Shown in pieces: positions 9,601 through 19,213 of a stretch of DNA of 42,629 bases. The notes beneath the pieces are model-generated. The model saw only the letters and a program-made list of their open reading frames with translations. It was not told the origin of the DNA and did not search any database. The position numbers were made by a program, and so were the translations under genes. Every line of letters begins with the position of its first letter. The stretch's first letter is position 1. Source of the stretch: Triparma columacea (lineage: Eukaryota; Sar; Bolidophyceae; Parmales; Triparmaceae); the NCBI GenBank assembly GCA_030267965.1, contig BRYA01000606.1:1-42629 (forward strand). Reading direction: 5' to 3'.

Positions 9601-10600
9601 GGGAACCTTGACATTGCCAAAGCTGGAGAAGTTGAGAATTTGCGAGGTGCTCTGTTGGGACAGCAACCAGTCCGAGGGGAACAGCTTCAACACGGTTAAT
9701 TTGCCTGAGCGGTTCAAGGTTCAGATGGAACGTCATTTGCTCAGGGTTTGCGCACAGAAGCTCGGAAAGGATCCGGTGGGGTGGTTGGAAGATGGGCAAG
9801 GACCGGACGGGAAAGGGCGGACGCCGTGGAAGGGGATTGCCTACGACAGAGGGGGGAGGGTCGCGATAATTGATTGGTACCATTGCGAGCTCAAGGGCTC
9901 AGAGATTCCGAAGGAGTTTGCAGAGTTTGAGAAGCTGAGCTATTTGAGTTTGGAAGGAAACGAGGGAATTACGATCGCACAACATAGGGTGAGGGGAATG
10001 AGAAGAACCGTATCAGGCCTTTGGTGGTCGAAGACTGGCAGCTATCGTTTCCAAAGCTCTGAACAGCTTAAATATGCAGTTCGTATGTGGTTTGAAGACC
10101 AGAGTTCAGCAAAGACGAACTTCGGACACATCTCAAATTGGGATGTTTCAAAGGTTACTAGTTTTAGGGAACTCTTTAAGAATAGGTCGGCATTAAACGA
10201 GGATCTAAGATTGTGGAACGTTTCGGCATGTACGGATATGTACTGCATGTTTAAGTATTGCTCGGCTTTCAACTCTGATCTCTCTACGTGGAACACATCG
10301 AACTGCACCAATATGAGTTTCATGTTTGTTGATTGCTCGGCTTTCAACTCTGATCTCTCTACGTGGAACACATCGAACTGCACGAATATGTGTTACATGT
10401 TTCAGGGTTGCTCGGCTTTCAACTCTTATCTCTCTAGGTGGAACACATCGAACTGCACGAATATGTATCGCATGTTCGAGAATGCGACCTCTTTCGACAG
10501 TGATTTGTCTCAGTGGGACATGTCAAAGGTCGAATACAAAACCGACATGTTCAAGAACGCTACTGCTATGAAAGCATCCCACAAGCCCAAGGGTGTATGA
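6682..10600 (+). CDS. AAA+ ATPase / degenerate AAA / Asn-repeat / LRR / BspA-like repeat fusion protein
   Basis: Three exons (6682-7648, 7723-7837, 7939-10600) splice in phase to 1247 residues. The first intron has a TACTAAC branch-point-like motif at 7689. Domain order: unknown N-terminus; a canonical classical AAA module with Walker A GPPGTGKT (~241-248), Walker B CAIFWDEID (~297-305), sensor STNR and RPGR arginine fingers (~345-361); a second AAA-like fold (~470-600) in which the P-loop region reads LLQGPQ plus an insertion and the Walker B is GAIILVDVDD, so probably not ATP-hydrolysing; an acidic stretch; an Asn-rich repeat (~739-805); two plant-type 'W-x-G-I...R-V' LRR caps with LRRs (~835-1010); and four to five 25-residue BspA/DUF285 repeats (~1075-1240). 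Classical AAA proteins are protein remodellers, and LRR and BspA repeats bind partners, so a targeted remodeller is a reasonable inference. No signal peptide is seen, so the BspA repeats are probably intracellular. Confidence 0.82.
7903..7932. repeat. Three TTCGCTCAC repeats inside intron 2 of the AAA fusion gene
   Basis: TTCGCTCAC occurs at 7903, 7912 and 7924, just before the 3' splice site at 7938. The reverse complement contains GCGAA, the core of the GCGAAGC-type motif also repeated in other introns of this window. Confidence 0.75.
9073..9270 (+). repeat. In-frame ~12-bp minisatellite encoding Asn-Ala/His/Arg repeats
   Basis: Units such as AACGCCAACCGT and AACGCCAACCAT are repeated about sixteen times inside exon 3 of the AAA fusion gene. 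They give alternating Asn with Ala, His, Arg, Gly or Thr. The frame is kept throughout, and the tract forms a flexible linker between the AAA part and the LRR part. Confidence 0.9.
10258..10482 (+). repeat. Three near-identical 75-bp tandem repeats encoding BspA-like units
   Basis: Copies begin at 10258, 10333 and 10408 with TTGCTCGGCTTTCAACTC. Each encodes 25 residues with 'CSAFNS(D/Y)LS', 'WNTSNCTNM' and 'MF'. Very high nucleotide identity between copies points to recent tandem duplication; a more diverged unit lies on each side. Confidence 0.9.
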
Positions 10601-11098
10601 TTAATACCAAGAAGGGGGGGTTGCAAGACGAAGTAATAACCCTTAAAATCACATTTCATTCAAACACGGAGGTGCCGCACGAAGTCAACTCCTTTCCCAA
10701 AAACGTCTTACGACAAATTGCTGCACTTTTGTCATCAAACAATACAATCTCTTCACTTTTCATAGGTTTCATTTTCACTTCCAAATTGCTTCCTCTTTTC
10801 ACCAAATCGCTTATTAATCAATGAGCTCGTCGTTTTTAATTCTCCTACTCCTTTAACTCCCCATACGCATAATGAAATCTCATGCATCCTTTGTGTAGTA
10901 ACCCTGTATTCAACCTCTCTTCGTCCAACACACGGAAACTGCACGAATACACCTTCTTCGACTTATCTTCCACAACTCCCCTCCCTGTATCATGTATAAG
11001 TAGGAATTAAGCATCTTTGCATTTTCAACCATAAAACATTCCCTCGCATGTTAACGATATCGTTCCAATCATAAAACCTCCCCCTTCCCCCCCCCCCC
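10601..11098. other. Intergenic region between convergent genes
   Basis: About 500 bases that serve as 3' flank for the AAA fusion gene (+) and the FAIM-like gene (-). It has a long C-run near 11088. Short open frames exist on both strands but none has domain-like content. I see nothing else. Confidence 0.5.
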
Positions 11099-12828
11099 TC
11101 AAAGTCCCTCGAAAGGGTTCTTCCCATGCGTTCGTCCATCCTCAATTTTATTGTTCCCCTTTATATAATTCCCCGTATTTCCCCCTATACCACTTAGTGG
11201 GTCAAGGTCATCGAAATCGTTCCCAATCCCATTCTTCCCTCCAACCTTCCCCCTTCCCTCTTCCCCTCCTATACCAATCCCTCCTCCAATCCCTCCCCCA
11301 ATCCCCCCCAATAATTCCATTCCATAAAGTGCGTTTAAATCCCCTCTATTATCCCCCCCTCCTACAACACCCCCAACACCCATAACGTTAGGTGGTGGCA
11401 TCATGCTAGTAGGTGGTCTCATATCTTGCGGTCTTTTAGGTATATTTTTACCCTTACTTAACCTCCTTTGTCCTTCCTCACGATTAGAGCGAGACGGGGT
11501 GGGAGTTGGTTTTAAAGGCTCCTCAGCCCTTCCTGTACTTGTAATACCAGCGACACCAAATGTAGATTCAAGGAGGTCGATGTTACCACCCTTGTTCCCC
11601 TCCGTTAAGGTAGGTTCATTATCAAATTCCTCAAACTCGTGAAAAGGCACCTCCTCCTTATTTCCCGTCCTCTCATCTCCACCGTCTATAAACGTAGCGT
11701 TACCCTCAGTGAAGTGTGCGTCTTTATAACCTTCCACCTCTCCTTCATTAACCCCGTTTATAAAACTGTGGGTGTCTACGCCCACGAGTGTACTATTATT
11801 ACCTTCGTTGTCCTTATCTATAAAATCGTCGAAAGTAATCAAATCAACAACCTCATCCTCCCTACCCTCAACCCCACCCCCAACCTTTCCTGCCTGCTTA
11901 CTTCTTAAAGCGTCAACGTCAACCCCGGATTTCCTTAAATATTCTTCATGTCCAATAATTTCTTTATCATACTCCCTTTGAAGTTCCTTCGCAAGTCTCT
12001 CGTCTTCACTTTCCCTTTCTTTTGACTGGAGGGATAAACTGTCTTCGATTTGTTGGAGTTTTAACGCAAGTGATAAGTCGGTGTCGAGATCATTCATTAC
12101 GAATTGAGCTCTTTCATGATCTCTCTTATCATCATTAGGAGGGGTTGGTAATCCAGGCACATGTGGGGGGGTGTAATATGGTAGGTCGCGGAAGTTTATA
12201 GAATCCACTGTTAGGTAGTAGGGGGACGACTCGGAGGACCCGACGCAGATTTTAGAACCGAGGAGATTGAACTGGAAATTTAAATGGGGTTTTAAACTAG
12301 GGAGATAAAGAGTGGGAGGGGGGAGGGAGGGGGTTAGGGTAAAGTAGGAGAAATGATAGAGATGATAGAGAGATGATAGAGATGATAGAGAAGAGAGAGA
12401 AGATAGAGATGCATCTCGATAGCTCTTCCGCTCTCCATCCTCGTTCCCCTCCTTCAAAAAAATCCCCCCATCCTCCCCCTCCTCCCTTATCCCCCCCTCT
12501 ACATTACCTTTGGTTGTTATATATTTCCTCCCCATCCAAGAAAACAATCTTCTTCCCGCTTAATAAACTATGTACTAATAAAACCTCGTGTTTACGTGAG
12601 GTTGTAGGGGAGAGACCGAATCGCCAGTAGATACGCTTCTTTGAGGTTTTGAGACGTTTTCCTACATCCTTTAAGAGGGATGGGTTTTGGGGGGGGTTGA
12701 TCGAGAAGGAGTGTTGGGGGGGTGGATTTAAAAGGGTTTAGAGGTTGTGTGTGGGAATTGAAACGGGGGTGGGGGGGGGTACTTACTTGTTGCTCGTGGT
12801 ATACTTGGTATGGCTCGTTGGTTGACAT
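11099..12828 (-). CDS. FAIM-like beta-sandwich protein with a long disordered tail
   Basis: Three exons (12828-12787, 12668-12508, 12296-11099) join in phase to 466 residues. The first donor is a perfect GTAAGT after a 14-codon exon. Exons 2 and 3 together encode a domain (~25-110) that follows the FAIM1 pattern: Trp, then 'HEV' strand, 'HSLLSGKK', 'VFLDGEE', then 'FQFNLLGSK' and 'LTVDSINF'. In FAIM these correspond to H-x-I/V, the SGK-R turn, V-Y-V-D-G-K-E, F-K-L-x-G and the I-D-A-I strand. After that comes a charged helix with 'LALKLQQIEDSL' and 'RLAKELQREYD', acidic low complexity, and a Gly/Pro-rich tail ending 'KNPFEGL'. FAIM proteins are small soluble regulators; the tail here is an addition. 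The domain call is by eye. Confidence 0.62.
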
Positions 12829-12974
12829 TTGGTGGGTACTTGGACTTTAACCTAAAGATCTTGGTCGGTTCGGTTTTCCTCATTTCGACTCTCCTTCAGT
12901 CTCGCTCCCTTTGCTCGAATTTGATTTACAATTGAGTTTGTCTCATTTTTCACTGCCATTGTCTTTACGTACAT
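12829..12974. promoter_or_regulatory. Shared divergent promoter region (146 bp)
   Basis: The FAIM-like gene (-) and the DDB1/CPSF-A-like gene (+) start only 146 bases apart and point away from each other, so this segment must hold both core promoters. I see no clear TATA box. Confidence 0.5.
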
Positions 12975-15900
12975 ATGGATGTTAATGCTAATGGCGATGT
13001 TAACAGTAGAGGCGTTCATGTCGTAGTATCATCTTCAATAGTATGTAGTTATGCTGTAAATGGATCCTTTGTTGAGTTCATCGGACTTAATGATGGTACA
13101 TTATATTGTAATCTGATTCATGATAATAGCGATTGTATGGATGATACGCCTGACAATACACATAGTGATGATAATGAGTTAGTTCACGATGAAACTAACG
13201 ATGTTATTATGGAGAATATGGAGAATATAGAGAATATAGAGGACAATATAAGCAACAATATAGCCAATAATGACGTTAATAGCATCAATATCAATGTAGG
13301 ATTCTCTATACAACATATATTCATCGTTAGTCCATCAACAATATCTACTACTGCTACACAATCAACGATAATAGGTTTATTAGGTCCTTCACCTAAACTG
13401 AATATAGCTTATTTCAAATATACGTCAGCTCCTACTACGCTAACAACAACAACAACAACATCAACAACGTCAACGTCAACAACACCATCGATTACGCTGA
13501 TTAAAGAGACTACATTATCAACACTGCTATCTACAAACACATCCACAAATACATCTACAACGACCACAAACACTAACACAACGACCACAAACACTACGAA
13601 CACTAACAACACTAACAACACCTTCAAAACATGCTCAAACCTCGCAACAACTGCAGGAAACTACATCATCCTGCCACTTCAAGACAGTAGACTAGCAGCA
13701 GTGTCCTTAAACCAAGCAGAGGAAATACAAGGTGAGATTAATGGGGGGAAGGAGGGGGGGAGGGAGGGGGGGAGGAGGAAGGACAAACTGAGAACAACCA
13801 CGAAACTAAACGAAAGGAAAGGAACAAAACAATAGGGAACACAAACATGAACCCAAACAAACCAAACACATCACATTCCCTCACGCCCCTCCCCCCCCAC
13901 CTTCCCCACCCCCCCACCCACCCCCCCCCCTTTACACCCCCAAAGTGTCAATCACACCAACCTCAGTCTTCACAACCCTCTCCCTACCCCCGTCAACCTT
14001 CCAGACCTTCACCCCCCTCCTCTCAACTCTCTCAACAACCACAACCACAACCTCCTCCACAACAACCTCAACCACAACCTTCACAGCCATAACACTAACG
14101 ACACCATACACACAACATGAACCACCGTTCCCTAGAGTTACACTCTACCATAACGAAACTCCAAACAACCTACAATCACCACGTGCACGAACATTGCAAC
14201 GCATTAACAAATCAACACTATCTAACCTACACTCCATAAACTTCACCATAACAACCACCTCGCGATCCTCAGGTTTGAACTCTTCAACTGCAGGAACGAT
14301 ATCGTGTAAACTAGGTAAATTCACAATATCATCAGTCCCCCCTTCAACCATGATAGTACCTGCCTCCATTAACGACGTTGAACCTACGGGTTTTAAAAAA
14401 AGCGGTGTAGCTTGTTTATACGGGAGGTCTATTAGGTATGTAGATGATGGGGGTTTAAGGTTTACGTACGATGTACCTTTTAAAGATATCGGGGATTTAG
14501 ATATAGGGAGTGAGGACCTTGGTGAGGACCTTGGTGAGGATGTTTTACATGAGGGGTATGAAGGGATTGGATTCATCGAGGGGGAAGGGAAGGAGGGAGG
14601 GACGGTTGTTGTTGGAAGGAAGGTGAGGAGAAAAGGAGAGATATATAAGAGCGGGTTTTAAGAATGACATTAGAGAGAGAGAGAACCGTTTAACATTTCC
14701 CAACTAACGCCCCCTAATCCCTTCTCACAAATTTAAAATTCAAGCACAAGGGTATCCTCCTTATACCTCTCCCATCAATCTCCTCAACATCCCAAACACC
14801 ACCTCCTCCACCACCCCCACGGTTCTTACCTACCCGTACACTACCTACTGGCTTGAAGAATAAACCCGCGGTATTCAAATGCACTGATAAACACATCAAG
14901 TACATATCAAGTGATAAGATATACACTATCCCAACCCCCTCTACACACCACCAACTCTCTCCACCGACGATAGTTTGGAGTGTACCATGTGCTCATAACG
15001 TGTTTAAATGCAACGCTGCTATATACCTCCCCCTCCATTCAACTCTAATAACATGCGGTTCTAAAATGGCGGTTATAAAGAGTAACTTAGGAGACGTTAG
15101 GAGCTGTATGGTTAAAGTTGAAGTTGAAGGGGATATTGGGATTGACTATATGTCGGGCTTATTTAGAGCACCGTTGGCGTTTGAGATTGAGGGGGGGGGA
15201 ATTGGATTGGCTTGGACGAATGATAACAACACACTTGCACTTAAGCTAACCGCAGACGAACCTCAAAACGAAGGTGGTGTTAGTAATATAGAGCAGGTTT
15301 TCGACATCTCCACATTAGGGCTTGAGGAGGATGGTCGTACCGTCGCTGTTACTGAGTGGGGTGCGGTTTTTAAAAGAGGTATCATTAGAGTGTTTGGAGG
15401 GAGGGATTATGATGTTAATGGAAAGGTAAGACTAACGAGCGATGGAGCAAAGAGCTTATGGGAGTCGCGCGAAGCAAGCAGAGTTTATGGGAGTCGCGCG
15501 AAGCGCGCAGAGTTAATGGGAGTAAGAGTTAAGGGTTCGTAACTCTTCTTGCTTCACGCGCGAAGAGTTAAGGGGAGGGGGAGGGGGGGGAGAATATGGA
15601 TATAAAGATGGTGTTTAAAAGCACTCCGTGGGGGGGGGGGAATTGTTCGTACGTACATACCTACCTTAACATCGCCTCAAAACCTTCCACCTTCCCTCCC
15701 CTACCCCCCCCACCCCCCTTAGGTTGTCCATGCGTCAATGTCCTCATCACACTGTTGTGTATGCTCATCCACAGGTTCCATACTACTCTTCACACTCTCA
15801 ACAACAACCCTAGAAGTAATATCTTCACCGTCTTCACCATCAACACCCAACTCAGAAATATCGTGTTTAACAATAAATACATCAGGTCGTTCCTGCCTAA

Positions 15901-17729
15901 CCTCATACTGGGGTTCCTCCTCAATAACAATATACGATAAAATAGAAGGTGATTACGCGTGGACGTTTCATTCGTATGAAGTACCGATTAAGGGGGAAGA
16001 TGATGTTAGGGGTTTATGTTATTTTGATAACGGGGAGGTTATTGTCGTTGGTATGGGGTCTGGTAATATCGCTATTATGATCCCATCTTCTAACTCAGGA
16101 GAGGGGGGAACTTGGAGGGTGTTTAAAGTAGGTGATACGCCGGTTAAAGTTGAAGGGTTTAAAGGTGGGGTTATGGCGAGCTGTGATGTTACGAGAGATG
16201 GGGGAGGGAGGATTTGTCCACAAGCGGTTGTTGTGATTATGGGGGAAGAGGGAGAGGTGGAAATTAGGAAGGTGAGATTTAAGGAGAGTGGGGGTTAAAA
16301 AGATATCTATATCTTGGAGTTGAAAATCACTCACCCCAAAACCCAACACCCACCCCTCCTTCATATCTCTCAGGTTGGATGCTACAGTTCGGATATAGGT
16401 GTATCAGACCCAGTTAATCTAAGTCACATGACAGTCCTCCCCCCCACCCCTTCCTCCTCCTCCTCCAACAAACTCGGCGTATGTTGGTTAACTGGTTCAG
16501 GGATTATTAAAATCGCACACATTCACATCGACATACCCTACTGCGAGGTCGCAAACCTCTCCGAATCCGAGGAATACGGTGTTAACGTGAAGCACGTATG
16601 CGCAATCTCGGGCACGGATTATGTGGCGGCTGTTAAAATAAAGGAAATTACAGAGGAGGCTAAGATTGTAATATACGACGTCCGGGGTTTCCAAAAAGTA
16701 TGGGAGAGCAAGGATATGAGCAGGGGTGTAGTCGTAACTGGTTTATGCCAAGGTTGCGAACCGGAGGACTTTGGGGGGGAGGTTATTATAGGGAAGAACA
16801 AAAACTCGGGATGCATTGCGATTGCGACTGTGGACTTTGGGGAAGCGGCAAGAAGGGAGGAGCAGGGTGGAGGGGGGAGGGTTATGAGCGAGGTATCTAT
16901 ACTACAGCTCGTCCCAGCAACTGAGACGGAGGGGGTGAGGATGAGGGGAATTGCGCAGATTACGGTAGGGGGGTCTAGCTTCTGCATGGAGTCGACAAAG
17001 GGGGGGAAGAGATTGGTCGTGGGATTGGATGAGGACGTCGTTGTACTAGGCTTCGGGGCCGACCCGCTGAAGCCGAATGTGGGGAGGAGGGGGATAAAGG
17101 GGAAGGGGGGTATTGAGATTATGGGGGAAATCAAAAGCAACAGCAGGAGCGCCATCACTGCCCTGAGCGTCGTGGGGGAGGGGGGGGGGGGGAGACAGGA
17201 TAATAGGGGGGGGGCATGCTGTTTCAGGGTATGCGTGGCCGAGCTCTTGCACGGACTCGCACTCTATAGGTACAAGGAGTCGGGGGGAGGGGGAGGGGAA
17301 CTTGAATGCCTTTGGGTCAAGAACGACGCGGGATTGATGTGCACTAGCCTGTGCTTGAGATGGAAGGGGAGGGGGGGGACGGTCTGGGTGGGGGAACAAA
17401 GTCAGGAGACTGTTCTGAAGATAAGGGTCGACGAGGTTGATGATGTGGATGGTGAGGAGGTTGGCGAGGGGGGGAAGAGGGAGGGCGAGGGGGAAGGGGG
17501 TAACAGGTTGCCTGCTGTCTTTGATGGAGGATCTGCTGCCTCGAAGAAAGGTTACATGGGACACCTGTTCAAGGAATCAGTTGTCGGTTGTTGGGGTAAC
17601 CACGAGCTCTATGGAGGTGACGAGAAGGGGGATGGAGAGGAGGTAGAGAGGACGAATATTATTGTGGGAGGGGTGGGAGATGGGATCTTTGCAATCGGAA
17701 GCGAGGGAACGGTAGTGGCACTTTCGTAA
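12975..17729 (+). CDS. DDB1/CPSF-A/SF3B3-like multi-propeller protein
   Basis: Five exons (12975-13731, 13946-14622, 14751-15425, 15723-16271, 16374-17729) join in phase to 1337 residues, the size range of DDB1, SF3B3 and CPSF160. The body is beta-rich with many 'V-x-x-G-x-x-D/G' strands. Near the C-terminus 'GKRLVVGLDEDVVVLGF', 'ITALSVV', then 'CVAELLHGLALYRYKE', 'ELECLWVKNDAG' and 'TVWVGEQSQETVLKI' follow the DDB1/CPSF-A order: a propeller strand, G-D/E-L-x-x-S/G-x-x-L-x-x-Y-K, then the residue set 'R-D-x-x-x-x-W' and 'D-x-x-N/E'. Those family members work in ubiquitin-ligase, pre-mRNA splicing or 3'-end processing complexes; I cannot say which this is. Exon 1 has a Thr-rich low-complexity insert (residues ~155-215). 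The first propeller blade may be incomplete at this start. Confidence 0.65.
15451..15522. repeat. 29-bp tandem repeat with GCGCGAAGC core inside intron 3
   Basis: Two full 29-base units begin at 15451 and 15480 and a partial third at 15509. Each contains GGGAGTCGCGCGAAGC. A nearby CTTCACGCGCGAAG (15552-15566) is related and partly self-complementary. All lie in the 297-bp intron of the DDB1/CPSF-A-like gene. Confidence 0.85.
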
Positions 17730-17781
17730 TTCGGGGTAAAGAGAACTTTGTTTGGAAAGAAAATGTCAAAACTTCATCATT

Positions 17782-18916
17782 CTAGAAACTCACAGCGTCC
17801 ACCCCCCTCCTCATTGCCTTCTCACCCTCACCCTCCTCCTCATCAACCTCTTCCTCGTCCTCGCTACTCCCCATCTCCATCTCCTTCTGTGAGCACCACA
17901 TGAGCGCCTTCCCCCAGCTAGCGTTCCCTTTGTTGCCTGATATTTTCCCCCACGAGAATATCCCCAGGTCGTCATCCCCGACTATCCCCCCTCCCCCCAA
18001 CATCCCCTCCCCACCCCCCGCCCCTCCTACCCCACCGTCGTTGTGCCCCGTGAGCCACCCCTTGACAATGTCTCTCTTCCTGACCTGCATCGTGCTGTCA
18101 GTGTTGACCCCCGTCTGGCTGCCCACAACCGTCATGTCCTTGTCTTGGCTGCTTTGCCTTTTTAAACCCGGCCTCGGCTTACTCCATTTGACGGCATCTG
18201 CCGACGTCTTCGAACTCTTCCCCCCACCTATGACCTCGTCCAAGCCCATGGAACTCGAGCCCTTGATGATACCACTGGTAATCCTGTCCTCATCATCGCC
18301 CTCGACGACTGTCGTGAGCCTGTTGAGTGTGAGTATCGCGGCTTGAAGCACCTCGACCCAACGATCGCAGCAGTCCTCGTCCTCGGCGAGAAGGTGCAGC
18401 AAGCCTTTGGAGGTTTCGTTATCCTTCTCAAGCTGCAGGCTCAGGAGGCATGGGTTGGAATCAGAGAGGATTATAGTATCCAGAGCCTGAAGAGTGGAGG
18501 AGCGAAGGGGACGACAGGTGGTGGTTAGATCCAAATTACTACGCCTAAGGCAGAAAACATGCACTGATTTTCACCGTCGTCGCTGCGCTCCTCCGCTTCC
18601 TCACCGACAACTGTATGGCGCCTTTCAGCTTCCCTCCCTTGTCCGTGTAGTAGAAAAGGCAGTACTGCCCCGTCCCTTCCAGCCCTTCACTATCCACGCA
18701 GAGCTCGAACCACCTGAGCCTAGTGTTCCCAAACATTTGCCCCATCGGATGCCTTCCTCTTGCCTTCTTCGTCAAGTAGCCAGAGCATACGACTAAGCAG
18801 GACGAAGAATCGAAGTCGGTATTGTTCCGCGTTCTGATGCTTGAGAGAATAGACACATGGGAACTTTCGGCATCACTATCTGAGTTGCTATGATATTGGC
18901 TGCCGTCAATTGACAT
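17782..18916 (-). CDS. Pleckstrin-homology-domain protein
   Basis: Two exons (18916-18605 and 18486-17782) with a 118-bp intron give 338 residues; the intron contains CTAACC before CTTCAG. The PH domain spans ~48-150 and is split by the intron: 'SGYLTKKARG' opens the first strand, 'RLRWFEL' and 'CLFYYTDKGGKLKGAI' follow, and the C-terminal helix is 'DCCDRWVEVLQAAI' with its signature Trp. The rest is Ser/Gly-rich and ends in an acidic tail. PH domains bind phosphoinositides or proteins, so a peripheral membrane adaptor is likely; no catalytic domain is visible. An in-frame TTG further upstream is unlikely to be used. Confidence 0.72.
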
Positions 18917-19213
18917 TTTTGTTATGCGATTTTGGACAATATGTAAAGTAACGCTACTGGAAGCAGTCGAGATCCAATTTGGTCCAAGAGTGGCACTAAA
19001 ATTCGTGTCCAAAACCTGTCAAGGGTTTGGGGCTGGGTCACCCAAAGATTTGAGGACTAACTGCCCTTGGCCCCTCGTCTCTGATTACGTGTTCTAGCCC
19101 CATCAGAGAAGTAGACTTTCTTTCTTACCCCTGGCGGAGCCGCCATCGAGATAAAAGCGTCGTCCTAGAGCGAATCCAACATCTCGACTAAAAAAACAGA
19201 TTCTCTTTCCCTA
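18917..19213. promoter_or_regulatory. Divergent promoter region (297 bp)
   Basis: This segment separates the start of the PH-domain gene (-) from the start of the GPCR gene (+), so it should hold both promoters. It has no reading frame of its own and no motif that I can name with confidence. Confidence 0.45.

Noticed and set aside
6682..10600. Calling the AAA-LRR protein an NLR immune receptor
   Set aside because: The ATPase is a classical AAA with RPGR, not NB-ARC or NACHT, so only the general layout is similar.
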